Assembly (NCBI GenBank): GCA_003353845.1
Contig: PIVT01000001.1
Span: forward strand, 109,760 to 149,698
DNA from: Pseudomonadota bacterium
GTDB taxonomy: Bacteria; Myxococcota_A; UBA9160; JADFDR01
Length of the DNA: 39,939 bases
Direction: 5' to 3'
Part shown: positions 1 through 8,499 of the stretch, piece after piece
Position numbering within the stretch: the stretch's first letter is position 1
Layout of the letters: each line of letters opens with the position of its first letter
Notes under the pieces: model-generated
Told to the model about the DNA's origin: nothing
Seen by the model: the letters and a program-made list of their open reading frames with translations, nothing else
Database searches by the model: none
Made by a program: the position numbers and the translations under genes

Positions 1-1139
1 GCGGGGATTCCATCGAGTTCATGGTGCCCAGTGACGCTGGCGAAGATCTGGTCGCGAGCTGTGGCAAATGTGGATACGCGGCCAACTTGGAGAAAGCGAC
101 ATCCGAACTGACTCCGGTTGAGAATCGCGATGCGCTCGATACTCCGGAAAAATTTGCCACGCCAGGCGTTGGCACCATTGAAGAGGTCGCTGCCTTCAAG
201 GGTGGCGCACCCGCCGGGCATCAGATCAAAACATTGGTGTATGTCTTTGATGGTCGCTTGGTGTTGATCCTGATGCGCGGTGATCACGGACTTTCCGAGC
301 AGAAACTTCTCGACAGTGTCGAAGTGGGTGAGTTGCATCCCGCGTCGGAAGAAGAGATGCAAGAAGTGTTGGGCGCAACGCCGGGGAGTCTCGGGCCGCT
401 GACTTCACAACTTCCCGCAGAAGTAGACGGTAAGAAGATGTTGATATTGGCTGACCCGGCTCTGGAAGGACGCGTGGGCATGGTCTGTGGAGCCAACGAA
501 GATGGTTATCACTATCGCGGTGTCGACATTGCGCGTGACGTCGCTGTGGATCATTGGTTGGATATGCGCGAAGTGCAGTCAGGTGAAGGCTGTCCTTATT
601 GCGCTACGCCCCTGGCGGTGTGCAAGACCATTGAGATCGGTCATATCTTTAAATTGGGGACGCGCTACAGCAAGTCCATGGGCATGGATGTGCTTGATCA
701 AAACGGCAAAGCACAGAACGTCATCATGGGCTCTTATGGTATTGGCGTCGAGCGCCTGATGGCGTCGGTGGTGGAAACCTCGCATGATGAGAAAGGGATT
801 ATCTGGCCTGTGGCCATCGCTCCCTATGAAGTAGTCATCTGTGTGCTGAAAGCCAAGGACGTTGAGGTCTTGGAGGCGGGTGAGCGAATTTACGATGCCC
901 TTGTGGCTGCAGGCATTGACGTGATTCTGGACGACCGACTTGACAACCCAGGTGTGAAATTCAAAGACGCCGAACTAATCGGCATCCCGTATCAGATTGT
1001 GGTGGGTCCACGTAGCTTGAAGGAAGGCCAGGTGGAAATTGTACGCCGCCGGGATGGAGACAAGCGTGAAGTGGCCATTGAACACGCCGCCGAAGAAGTG
1101 GGCGAAGAAGTAGTGAGCGAGCGAAAGCGACGAGCTTGA
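1..1139 (+). CDS. proS: Prolyl-tRNA synthetase, C-terminal part (5' truncated)
   Basis: Charges tRNA-Pro with proline in the cytoplasm. The reading frame is open from base 3, and the residues before the first ATG (GDSIEF, then MVPSDAGEDL) match the end of the catalytic half in bacterial-type ProS, so the gene starts upstream of the window. Next comes the inserted editing (INS/YbaK-like) domain, roughly 95-490, with a GATPGSLGP loop typical of the Ala-tRNA-Pro deacylase site. Class II motif 3 follows as GSYGIGVERLMAS near 728-765, then the anticodon-binding domain from about 825 to the stop. The editing domain marks this as the long bacterial ProS, not the archaeal/eukaryotic form. The next gene starts 30 bp downstream on the same strand. 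Identification is secure; only the 5' end is missing. Confidence 0.96.
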   Translation, partial: GDSIEFMVPSDAGEDLVASCGKCGYAANLEKATSELTPVENRDALDTPEKFATPGVGTIEEVAAFKGGAPAGHQIKTLVYVFDGRLVLILMRGDHGLSEQKLLDSVEVGELHPASEEEMQEVLGATPGSLGPLTSQLPAEVDGKKMLILADPALEGRVGMVCGANEDGYHYRGVDIARDVAVDHWLDMREVQSGEGCPYCATPLAVCKTIEIGHIFKLGTRYSKSMGMDVLDQNGKAQNVIMGSYGIGVERLMASVVETSHDEKGIIWPVAIAPYEVVICVLKAKDVEVLEAGERIYDALVAAGIDVILDDRLDNPGVKFKDAELIGIPYQIVVGPRSLKEGQVEIVRRRDGDKREVAIEHAAEEVGEEVVSERKRRA

Positions 1140-1169
1140 TCTGAGATAGCGTCGCATAAGGATAATTAA

Positions 1170-2330
1170 ATGACACAGTCCCTCCCCTTGACGGTTTTAT
1201 CTGAAGACGAAGAAATGTTTCGCGGTGTCATTCGCGATTTTAGCGAGGGCACTCTGCGTCCTTTAGTGGCGGACATGGATCGAGCCGGGAAGATGGAACC
1301 CTCGGTACTGCAGGGCTTATTCGACGTGGGGATGATGTCCATCGAAATCCCTGAAGAACACGGAGGCGCTGGCGCTAGTTTTTTCATGGCGGTGTTGGGT
1401 GTTGAAGAATTGGCTCGCGTCGATCCTGCCATGTCAGTCGTGGCCGATGTGCAAAATACCCTGGTCATTATTCCCTTGATGCGTTGGGGCACCCCGGAGC
1501 AGCATGCCCGTTTTTTGCCCGCCTTGGCGGGAGGGAAAGTGGGTGCCTTTGCTCTTTCCGAGGCGAGTGCTGGATGCGACGCCTTTGCCTTGCGCTGTCT
1601 GGCTCGCGAAGACGGAGATGACTTTGTTTTAAGCGGTCAGAAACTATGGATCACCAATGGCAACGAGGCTGAAATTTTTATTGTATTCGCGACGCTGGAT
1701 GCTTCCCTGGGTTACAAAGGCGTCACCGCGTTCGTGGTCGAAAAAGAGATGCCTGGATTCTCCGTCGGCAAAAAAGAAGACAAGCTGGGGATTCGTGCTT
1801 CGAGCACTTGTGAATTGATTTTAGATGAGGTGCGCGTCCCGAAAGAAAACGTGTTGGGAGAGGTCGGCAAAGGTTACAAGGTCGCCATTGAAACATTGAA
1901 TGAGGGACGCATTGGAATCGGTGCACAAATGGTGGGATTGGCGCAAGGTGCTTTAGAAGGTGCCCTGGCTTACGCAGGCGAGCGAGAACAGTTCGGCAAA
2001 AAGATCGGCAGCTTCCAAGCGGTGGGGCACAGCCTGGCCGAGTGCGCGACAGAACTCGAAGCCGCTCGGCTCATGGTGTACAACGCGGCGCGCTTACGAG
2101 ATGCGGGGATGCCCTTTCAGCGACAGGCGGCCATGGCCAAGTACTATGGGAGTTATGTAGCCGAGCGCGTTGCCAACAAATCCCTCGAAGTCTACGGAGG
2201 CGTTGGCTTCACCAAGGATTATCCAGCCGAGAAGTTTTTACGTGATGCCAAGATCGGCAAGATCTATGAAGGCACGTCCTTTATTCAGCTGGAAACCATT
2301 GCCAAGTCGTTGCTTAAAGAGGGTCTGTAG
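1170..2330 (+). CDS. Acyl-CoA dehydrogenase, short/branched-chain type
   Basis: FAD enzyme that oxidises acyl-CoA to trans-2-enoyl-CoA and passes electrons to ETF. The 386-residue length is normal for the family. Visible signatures are the FAD/substrate segment with ALSEASAG and WITNG around residues 125-155, REQFGKKIGSFQAV near 270-285, and the catalytic base in KIGKIYEGT, Glu367. The Glu near the C-terminus and the ADVQNTL segment resemble 2-methylbutyryl/isobutyryl-CoA dehydrogenases (ACADSB-like) and short-chain enzymes, so a branched or short acyl substrate is likely but not proven. AAGGATAA precedes the ATG as a ribosome site. The last codons (KEGL-stop) are the first copy of a three-copy 15 bp tandem repeat, and the 3' end overlaps the convergent MFS gene by 17 bp. 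Confidence 0.92.
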   Translation: MTQSLPLTVLSEDEEMFRGVIRDFSEGTLRPLVADMDRAGKMEPSVLQGLFDVGMMSIEIPEEHGGAGASFFMAVLGVEELARVDPAMSVVADVQNTLVIIPLMRWGTPEQHARFLPALAGGKVGAFALSEASAGCDAFALRCLAREDGDDFVLSGQKLWITNGNEAEIFIVFATLDASLGYKGVTAFVVEKEMPGFSVGKKEDKLGIRASSTCELILDEVRVPKENVLGEVGKGYKVAIETLNEGRIGIGAQMVGLAQGALEGALAYAGEREQFGKKIGSFQAVGHSLAECATELEAARLMVYNAARLRDAGMPFQRQAAMAKYYGSYVAERVANKSLEVYGGVGFTKDYPAEKFLRDAKIGKIYEGTSFIQLETIAKSLLKEGL

Positions 2331-3492
2331 AAAGAGGGCTTGTAGAGAGAGGGTCTGTAGCCAGGCGCTTTAACTTGGCTCGGTGTGTCAGGAAGGCGGC
2401 TGTGGCCAGCATTAGAAACCAGATGAACATGCTGAAGCCCGCTGTGCTCATTCCCTGAACGTCGCCGATGTATCCCGTTAGCCACGGAATCGTAAATCCT
2501 CCGAGAGAACCGCAAAAAGAGACCAGAGAGATGGCGCGCGCCCTGCGATGCGCAAAGGTGTGGCCCGTGTAGGCGATGAGCACGGGATAGGTAGAGCCCA
2601 GGCAAAGGCCAATGGCAAAGGTGGTGAGTTCGATGGGGAGTGGGTGCAGCACAAACGCACCCAGGCAGCAGGTGACGGCTGCTGCAGCACTCAATAAAAG
2701 TGCCCTGGATCCAAACTCGCCTCGCAGGGTCAAGATGCTCAGCCGGCCTAGCAAAATCCCAACCCAGTAGATACTGATTCCCGCCTGACCATGCAGGGTG
2801 GACTGTTCGAGTGCATCGCTGGCGAAAGGAACCGCAAAGGTGATGATGACGGTTTCGATGCCCACGTAGCACAGGCCGATACATGCCAGGGGAAGAAGGG
2901 CGGGAAAGAGCCGGATTGGATTATGTGGTTCCCCGTTCTGTGACTGTTGTGCAGGTTGCGCGTCGGGGAAATTGGCTACCGTTGCCCACAGGGAAATGAG
3001 CAAAATCAGCAAGCCTGTAAAATGGAAACTCGTTGACCAGGGGTGTTGCTGAAGAATCCAACGCACGATAAATGGCCCGGTGATGGCGCCTATGGTGACT
3101 GATGCATGCAAGATGGCCAAGGCTCTTGCGGCACGTTCATGGTAGTTCTCCGAGGCCATTGTGTTTAAAAAGGTCATGCAAGTGCCGGATCCGACACCCA
3201 CGAAGAAAATATGCGCAACGGCGCGTTCAAAGCTCATGACTTCTTGCACGCTGAGCAAGCTGACACCGATGAGCGACGAGAAGACGACGAAGATGGCGCG
3301 TCGGCGGCGATGTCCGACGAGTTTCCCACCCGTCAAGATTCCCAGCCCCAAGCCTGTGGAAAGCATGGCTGTGAGAAATCCAGTCTGCGCTAAATCGATG
3401 TGCAGGGAATTGGCAAGCTCCGCCTGATTGGCTCCGATGAGCACGAGCAAGATGCCAAAGGCGAATAAATAGGTAGATCCAAAAGGAAGCAC
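2314..3492 (-). CDS. MFS transporter
   Basis: Integral inner-membrane permease of the major facilitator superfamily, 392 residues, a usual length for 12 transmembrane helices. Hydrophobic segments run throughout. The loop after helix 2 has GGKLVGHRRRRAIF, which fits MFS motif A (G-x3-D/G-R-x-G-R-R-like). The substrate cannot be told; the overall look is of the sugar/drug-permease-like subfamilies. The C-terminus is unusual: the last 15 or so residues repeat LSTDP/LSTSP because the DNA is a 15 bp tandem repeat shared with the 3' end of the convergent acyl-CoA dehydrogenase gene. The stop (TAA on the minus strand) lies inside that neighbour. It is divergent from the P450 at 3706; the roughly 210 bp between them should hold both promoters, but I see no convincing boxes. 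Confidence 0.82.
   Translation of the reverse strand: MLPFGSTYLFAFGILLVLIGANQAELANSLHIDLAQTGFLTAMLSTGLGLGILTGGKLVGHRRRRAIFVVFSSLIGVSLLSVQEVMSFERAVAHIFFVGVGSGTCMTFLNTMASENYHERAARALAILHASVTIGAITGPFIVRWILQQHPWSTSFHFTGLLILLISLWATVANFPDAQPAQQSQNGEPHNPIRLFPALLPLACIGLCYVGIETVIITFAVPFASDALEQSTLHGQAGISIYWVGILLGRLSILTLRGEFGSRALLLSAAAAVTCCLGAFVLHPLPIELTTFAIGLCLGSTYPVLIAYTGHTFAHRRARAISLVSFCGSLGGFTIPWLTGYIGDVQGMSTAGFSMFIWFLMLATAAFLTHRAKLKRLATDPLSTSPLSTDPL
2316..2360. repeat. Three tandem 15 bp units at convergent gene ends
   Basis: Units lie at 2316-2330, 2331-2345 and 2346-2360; consensus AAAGAGGGTCTGTAG. Copies 2 and 3 each differ from copy 1 at about two positions. On the plus strand each unit reads KEGL-stop (REGL-stop in the third), giving three in-frame TAG codons. 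On the minus strand the units stay open and encode the repetitive LSTDP/LSTSP/LSTDP tail of the MFS transporter. Confidence 0.95.
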
Positions 3493-3705
3493 GAGATCCT
3501 TGCAGCGCCCCTGGAGTGAGTCGCGGGGTTGTCGGTGTGGCGCTTAAGGCCTGAAGATGGCGGAGGGCGCGAAGCGTGGCAAGGTGCCGGTCTTTGCACG
3601 GCATTTCCATGGAAGCGCTGGCCACAAGGCCGTGAGGTCTTATATGCTTAGCTGCAAGGTATTTCTTGGGGCAGGTCTTGACCATCTTGCGGGGTAGGCT
3701 GTGGC

Positions 3706-4899
3706 ATGATCGATTTCAATCCTTACGACTGGTCTTTCCACGAAGATCCTTATCCGACCTACAAGGCCTTGCGCGAAGAAGCCCCTTGTTATCGGAATGA
3801 GAAGCTTGGCTTTTGGGCCCTGTCGCGCCATGAAGATGTCATGGAAGCCTTGAAAGATTGGGAAACCTTCTCTTCTGCCGATGGAGTGGCTCTAGAATTT
3901 TTTGGACCGAGCGCTTCGGCGGTGATGTCGTTTCTCGCCATGGACCCCCCTTTGCACGACCGCATTCGTGAGTTGGTTTCGAAAGGTTTTACACCCCGGC
4001 GTGTACAGTTCTTTGAATCGCGCGTGCGCGCTTTGGCCAACCACTATATCGATCAGTTTATTGATCGAGGATCCTGCGAGTTCGTGAATGATTTTGCCGG
4101 TCGACTTCCCATGGACGTGATTAGTCAGATGGTGGGTGTGCCCGGCGAAGACAGCGAGATGATTCGGCGCTGGGCCGACCTGGTGGTACATCGTGAGAAA
4201 GGCCAGCCCGGGATTCCGCCCGAGGGTGCGCAGGCCTCGGGGCAGTTGCTGAATTATTTCCGTGACCTGGTGAGTGCCTACCGCAAAGCACCCCAGGATG
4301 ATTTAACCAGTGCGCTGATTGCTGCAGAAATAGACGGTGACCATTTGGAGGATCGAGAGATTGTCGCGTTTCTGTTTCTCATGGCCATTGCGGGCAACGA
4401 AACCACGACGAAATTGCTCACCCATGCACTTGACTGCTTGCATCGTTTTCCGGAACAGCGTGCTCAGGTGGAGGCAGACCCCGCGTTGATTCCGGCTTGG
4501 GTGGAAGAGACCCTGCGCTACGACAATTCTTCGCAGATTCTATATCGAACAGTGACGCGAGATCTCGAGATGCATGGCGAGATCGTAAAGAAGGGAGATC
4601 GCGTCGCTCTTCTCATCGGTTCCGCCAATCGAGATCCGCGCGTGTTTGACAGGCCCGACGAGTTTGACCTTTCACGTGACTGCGGGGCGTTGGCTTCTTT
4701 TGGTCGCGGGGTGCATTTTTGCTTGGGCGCGTCGCTCGCGCGCTTGGAGGCCACTGTTTCGCTCCAAGAAATTCAGCGTCGCTTGTCCCAGATCGAATTG
4801 GATCGGGGCGGTTTGGTGCGGGCGCACTCTGGCAATGTGCGTGGCTTTGCGGTGATGCCCATGACGTTTCGCAAGTCGATGCAGCTCACCAGCCGATAG
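3706..4899 (+). CDS. Cytochrome P450 (bacterial soluble type)
   Basis: Haem-thiolate monooxygenase of 397 residues, the usual size of soluble bacterial class I P450s that need a ferredoxin and a reductase. Motifs in order: MDPPLHDRIRELVSKGFTP (B'/C-helix region), the I-helix oxygen-activating AIAGNETTTK, the K-helix EETLRY (ExxR), and the haem loop FGRGVHFCLG with ligand Cys339. All key residues are present. GGGGTAGG upstream of the ATG can serve as a ribosome site. It is convergent with the SDR gene (19 bp apart) and sits in a block of oxidoreductases, which suggests hydroxylation of a lipid, terpenoid or steroid-like compound; the substrate is unknown. The small ferredoxin at 8295 is a candidate redox partner. 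Confidence 0.93.
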   Translation: MIDFNPYDWSFHEDPYPTYKALREEAPCYRNEKLGFWALSRHEDVMEALKDWETFSSADGVALEFFGPSASAVMSFLAMDPPLHDRIRELVSKGFTPRRVQFFESRVRALANHYIDQFIDRGSCEFVNDFAGRLPMDVISQMVGVPGEDSEMIRRWADLVVHREKGQPGIPPEGAQASGQLLNYFRDLVSAYRKAPQDDLTSALIAAEIDGDHLEDREIVAFLFLMAIAGNETTTKLLTHALDCLHRFPEQRAQVEADPALIPAWVEETLRYDNSSQILYRTVTRDLEMHGEIVKKGDRVALLIGSANRDPRVFDRPDEFDLSRDCGALASFGRGVHFCLGASLARLEATVSLQEIQRRLSQIELDRGGLVRAHSGNVRGFAVMPMTFRKSMQLTSR

Positions 4900-4918
4900 C
4901 CAGGGTTCCGCGCTCGGA

Positions 4919-5680
4919 TCAGACGCGCATGATCTGACCGCCATCCACGTTGAGAATGTGTCCCGTAATCCATTTGGCCTCATCGGAGAGCAAGAAGAGC
5001 GCAGCCCCCACCATGTCTTCAGGTGTTCCCATGCGTTGAAGCGGAAGGCTTGCCAAGATGCCTTTTACGGCGCCTTCGGGTACCACGCTGCGCGTGGCCT
5101 CGGTATCCGTCGGGCCGGGAGCGATGCCGTTGACACGAATATTTTTATGTCCCAACTCGCGCGCCAGGGAGTGCGTGATGCCATGCATGGCGAGTTTGGA
5201 GATGCCGTAAAAACCAATGCCCATCCAGGCCGCCGTGGAACTTTGGTTGATGATGCAACCGCCGCCGCGCTTTTTCATGGAGTCGACCACTGCACGTGTC
5301 GCTAAGAGGCACCCGTTCATGTTGACGCTCATGAATTTATTGTAGTAACTCATGTCTACGCTGAGCAGGGACGCAAGTTTCATCTCTCCGTAAATGGCCG
5401 CGTTATTGATGAGGTAGTCGACGCCGCCAAAGGCTTCAATGGCCGACTGCCCCATGGCCAGGGTAGACGCTTCATCGGAGACATCGGTTTTGACAAAGAT
5501 GGCTTGGCCACCGGCTTGCCCGATCTCTTCAGCGACACGCTTGCCTTGTCCTTCATTGATTTCGGCAATGACCACTTTGGCACCTTCAGCTGCAAGTGCT
5601 TTGGCATAGGCTTCGCCAATACCCTGTCCCGCTCCTGTGACGACAGCCACCTTTTCATCAAAGCGCATAGTGTTCTCCAT
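4919..5680 (-). CDS. Short-chain dehydrogenase/reductase (SDR)
   Basis: Classical SDR oxidoreductase of 253 residues. The N-terminal Rossmann cofactor motif is TGAGQGIG (from residue 15), followed by the structural INNAA motif and a YGISK catalytic pair, Tyr158 and Lys162, with the Ser pair at 147-148. The C-terminus GHILNVDGG is typical of the family. NAD(H) or NADP(H) preference is not clear; the acidic EIN after strand 2 hints at NAD(H). AAAGGAA lies about nine bases before the ATG. It is the last gene of a minus-strand run with the aldehyde dehydrogenase (66 bp upstream) and the beta-hydroxyacid dehydrogenase, so it probably oxidises an alcohol or 3-hydroxyacyl intermediate in the same pathway. 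Confidence 0.9.
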   Translation of the reverse strand: MENTMRFDEKVAVVTGAGQGIGEAYAKALAAEGAKVVIAEINEGQGKRVAEEIGQAGGQAIFVKTDVSDEASTLAMGQSAIEAFGGVDYLINNAAIYGEMKLASLLSVDMSYYNKFMSVNMNGCLLATRAVVDSMKKRGGGCIINQSSTAAWMGIGFYGISKLAMHGITHSLARELGHKNIRVNGIAPGPTDTEATRSVVPEGAVKGILASLPLQRMGTPEDMVGAALFLLSDEAKWITGHILNVDGGQIMRV

Positions 5681-5746
5681 CTTGAGTTCCTTTGGCGTTA
5701 CGGTTCTTCTGTGCTGCGTGATTTCGTTTGAACCTTGTTTGCGCGT

Positions 5747-7219
5747 TCATGGAGTGGGAATGCCCACCACTTTGGTTTCTAGATATTCTTCGAATCCCTG
5801 AACGCCCATCTCGCGTCCGACCCCACTTTGCTTGTAACCTCCAAAAGGGGCATCGGGCGAGAACCACATCCCTCCGTTGACTCCGATGGTGCCGGTGCGG
5901 AGGCGATGGGCAACGGCCAAGGCGCGTTCTTGGGAGGCGCTGTTGACGGCGCCGGAAAGCCCGTAGATGGAGTCGTTGGCAATGCGGACGGCATCGTCAT
6001 CGTCCTCATAGGGAATGACGCAGAGCACCGGCCCGAAAATTTCTTCCCGGGCGATAGTCATGCTGTTATCCACGTCGGTGAAGAGAGTTGGCTCGACGAA
6101 GTATCCGCATTCCAAGTGTTTCGGGATGCCGCCGCCAAAGGCCAGGGTAGCGCCCTCTTGCTTGCCTTTTTCGATGTAGCGCAGTACGCGATTTTGTTGT
6201 GTGGCGTTGATCAAAGGTCCCATGCTGTTCTGCACGTCAGTGGGGTCGCCGTATTTGATGTTCTCAAAGGCGTCAATCAGTTTTTCGACACCTTCGCTGT
6301 AGCGCGAACGGGGTAGCAGCAGTCGTGTCTGCATGGCGCAGCCCTGACCCGCGTGAATGCACACCATGGTTGCGCTGGGGATCACTCGATCAAAATCAGC
6401 ATCGTCGAGAATAATATTGGCTGATTTCCCGCCTAGTTCAAGGAAGACTTTTTTAATACCCGGTGCGGCCTTTGCCATGATTTGTGCACCGACAGTTGTT
6501 GATCCCGTAAAGGAAATGAGATCCACGCGCGGATCTTCGGCGAGGAGGGTTCCCATCTCGGCAGGATCGGATGAGGTGATGACGTTGAATACACCGGGCG
6601 GAATATCGGTGTGCTCTTGGGCGATGCGGCCTAAAAACGTTCCACACCAAGGAGTGTCAGGGGCGGGTTTCAAGATGACTGAGCACCCGGCACCCAGGGC
6701 CGGACCAATCTTGGCCAACTCAATTTGAAGCGGGTAATTCCAGGGGGTGATGGCGGCCACAACGCCTGCCGCCTCTTTCCATACGAGCCTGTCGCTCTTG
6801 AGCCCGAAGAAGTTGTGGGTTCCCAGGTTCTGTTCCCAGGGATAACTCTCCAACATGCTGGTGACCCAGCCCAAGTCATTGATGACGGAATCACATTGTG
6901 GACCATAGGTGAGTTGCAGTGGAGCACCTGCTTCGGCGATCACTTGCTGGCGCAGCAGTTCCTTCTCTTTGGTGAGTCCCTCCCTCAATTGTTCCAGGCA
7001 CTTTTTTCGGAATTTGTGGTTGTGAGACCAACTCGTCTCATCGAAGGCTCGGCGGGCTGCCGCAATGGCACGTTCCGTCTCTTCGCGCCCCCCATCGGCA
7101 ACTTGCCCGATAATTTCCTCTGTGGCGGGATTGATATTGGGGAATTGCTTGCCAGAATTGGCGTCGACGAGTTGACCGTCGATGTACATTCGTGATTCGC
7201 CGTGGACGGCATCGGGCAT
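5747..7219 (-). CDS. NAD(P)-dependent aldehyde dehydrogenase
   Basis: Oxidises an aldehyde to the carboxylic acid. The 490-residue length is standard. Visible elements: TPWNYP (cofactor cleft), FTGSTTVGAQIM (Rossmann turn), the general base in LELGGKS (Glu261), and the nucleophile in HAGQGCAMQTR (Cys294), followed by EIFGPVLCV and FGGYKQSGVGREMG near the C-terminus. The GQGC(A/S) context is common in enzymes acting on medium or bulky aldehydes, but the substrate is not determined. GAGAGGG precedes the ATG. It starts 18 bp after the beta-hydroxyacid dehydrogenase and leads into the SDR, so the three are likely one transcript. Confidence 0.94.
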   Translation of the reverse strand: MPDAVHGESRMYIDGQLVDANSGKQFPNINPATEEIIGQVADGGREETERAIAAARRAFDETSWSHNHKFRKKCLEQLREGLTKEKELLRQQVIAEAGAPLQLTYGPQCDSVINDLGWVTSMLESYPWEQNLGTHNFFGLKSDRLVWKEAAGVVAAITPWNYPLQIELAKIGPALGAGCSVILKPAPDTPWCGTFLGRIAQEHTDIPPGVFNVITSSDPAEMGTLLAEDPRVDLISFTGSTTVGAQIMAKAAPGIKKVFLELGGKSANIILDDADFDRVIPSATMVCIHAGQGCAMQTRLLLPRSRYSEGVEKLIDAFENIKYGDPTDVQNSMGPLINATQQNRVLRYIEKGKQEGATLAFGGGIPKHLECGYFVEPTLFTDVDNSMTIAREEIFGPVLCVIPYEDDDDAVRIANDSIYGLSGAVNSASQERALAVAHRLRTGTIGVNGGMWFSPDAPFGGYKQSGVGREMGVQGFEEYLETKVVGIPTP

Positions 7220-7237
7220 TGCGAAACCCTCTCTGCG

Positions 7238-8101
7238 TTAAAGATCTATCGGTTGTCGCTCTTGCAAACCATAAACCAGAGCCATCAAGGTTCGACACAC
7301 TTCGGTACCAGGCAGAGGGAGACCGATTTCGCGAGCGTAATCCAAGGTAACCCCCAAATCTTTTTCGGCGAGTTCTACGAAGGCTTGTAAGTTTTGCAGA
7401 AATCCCGGGTCTTTGTTTGTTTCCGCGGCTTTGCGCAAGGCGAGGATCAGCCCCATTTGCGGTGTAAAGTTCCCATTGCTCTCAGTCACCTCACGCATCT
7501 TGAGTTCGTCCAACCCTGCTTTCTGAGCGAGCATGCTGGCTTCAACGGCGGACAGGAAGCCCATGTAGGTCATCAAGTTATTGCAGAGCTTGGCCACGGC
7601 TCCCTTTCCCGTTTCGCCGGCCCTTACAATACGGTTGCCCGAGGTTTCAAAGATGGCTTGAACGCGATCAATGATCTCGTCTGGCCCACCGACCATGTAG
7701 CAGAGGGCTTTGGCATTGGCGCCAGGGGCTCCGCCGGTAATCGGTGCGTCGATGACGTGAATATTTCGCTCTTGGGCAAGCGCCTGAATTTTTGTGATTG
7801 TTTTCGGGTGTACGGTGCTGTGAATCGAGAGAACAGAGTCAGGGGGCATATTCGCGATGAGCCCGCTTCCACCCAGGGCCACGCTTTCGACTTGTGCGTC
7901 ATCGCGCACGCACACACCGACGAATTCACTGCGCGCGCCCAAGTCCGCCAGATTTTTGGCGATGGCTGCACCGGCCTTCTCGAGCACGGCCAGGGGTTCG
8001 GGAGCGACGTCGAATACCATGAGGTCGAAGACCGAGGCGATATGCAGGGCCATGGGTTTGCCAATATTACCCAGACCGACGAAGCCGACTTTTTCTGCCA
8101 T
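7238..8101 (-). CDS. NAD-binding beta-hydroxyacid dehydrogenase (3-hydroxyisobutyrate dehydrogenase-like)
   Basis: Member of the 6-phosphogluconate/3-hydroxyisobutyrate dehydrogenase family. From the ATG at 8101 the protein has 287 residues, starting MAEKVGFVGLGNIGKPMA with the GxGxxG nucleotide motif. The substrate loop is DAPITGGAPGANAKAL (residues 118-133) and the catalytic lysine is in GKGAVAKLCNNL, Lys171. An in-frame GTG at 8125 gives eight more residues, but the ATG is preferred because it places the Rossmann strand at the usual position and has a G-rich run just upstream. It could reduce or oxidise 3-hydroxyisobutyrate, tartronate semialdehyde or a related acid; the neighbouring aldehyde dehydrogenase would handle the semialdehyde product. 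Confidence 0.85.
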   Translation of the reverse strand: MAEKVGFVGLGNIGKPMALHIASVFDLMVFDVAPEPLAVLEKAGAAIAKNLADLGARSEFVGVCVRDDAQVESVALGGSGLIANMPPDSVLSIHSTVHPKTITKIQALAQERNIHVIDAPITGGAPGANAKALCYMVGGPDEIIDRVQAIFETSGNRIVRAGETGKGAVAKLCNNLMTYMGFLSAVEASMLAQKAGLDELKMREVTESNGNFTPQMGLILALRKAAETNKDPGFLQNLQAFVELAEKDLGVTLDYAREIGLPLPGTEVCRTLMALVYGLQERQPIDL

Positions 8102-8266
8102 GAGCGCCCCCCGTTTCCGAATCACGATATAGTAAAGTCCATTGTGTTGCTAAGGTTTTCCAGATCCTTGTTCGCAGGAAAGAGCTGAATCAAGCCGCGG
8201 GGTGTGGTACAGAGTGCAGTCTAACCGGGCGGCCATGCGACGAGAGTCGCTCAGATTGTTGAAAGC

Positions 8267-8286
8267 ACTGTGAGGAACTGTGAGGA
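8267..8286 (+). promoter_or_regulatory. Duplicated 10 bp unit carrying the ferredoxin ribosome binding site
   Basis: ACTGTGAGGA occurs twice in perfect tandem (8267-8276, 8277-8286), each copy containing a GAGGA Shine-Dalgarno core. The second copy runs into GAG, giving GAGGAG seven bases before the ATG at 8295, and so decides that start over the in-frame GTG at 8280. Confidence 0.75.
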
Positions 8287-8294
8287 GAGTAAGC

Positions 8295-8489
8295 ATGAAA
8301 GTAATTGCCAACATGCATATATGTGAGGCCAACGCCAGGTGCGTGGAAGAGGCGCCAGAAGTGTTCAACGTCGATGACGACGACGAAATGACGGTTCTCC
8401 AAGAAACCATTACCGATCCTGAGCTTCAGGAAAAAGTGCGAAGAGCTGTGGCGCGCTGCCCACGGGCCGCGCTTAGCATTGAAGAATAG
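8295..8489 (+). CDS. Small 3Fe-4S ferredoxin (P450-associated type)
   Basis: A 64-residue soluble ferredoxin of the kind that feeds electrons to bacterial P450s. It has only three cluster cysteines, C10, C16 and C55: C-x5-C near the N-terminus and CP near the C-terminus. That predicts a 3Fe-4S cluster, with Asn13 where many relatives have His. The acidic patch NVDDDDE and the EAPEVF stretch after the second Cys are typical of this family. The ATG at 8295 is chosen over the GTG at 8280 for its ribosome site. The cupin gene follows 10 bp downstream. It lies between two P450 genes and is the obvious candidate redox partner; no ferredoxin reductase gene is in the window. Confidence 0.88.
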   Translation: MKVIANMHICEANARCVEEAPEVFNVDDDDEMTVLQETITDPELQEKVRRAVARCPRAALSIEE

Positions 8490-8499
8490 GGCGGACCTC

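Noticed and set aside
8237-8250. GCGACGAGAGTCGC hairpin as a terminator
   Set aside because: A neat five-pair stem with a GAGA loop, but no T-run follows on either strand and it lies in a divergent promoter region.
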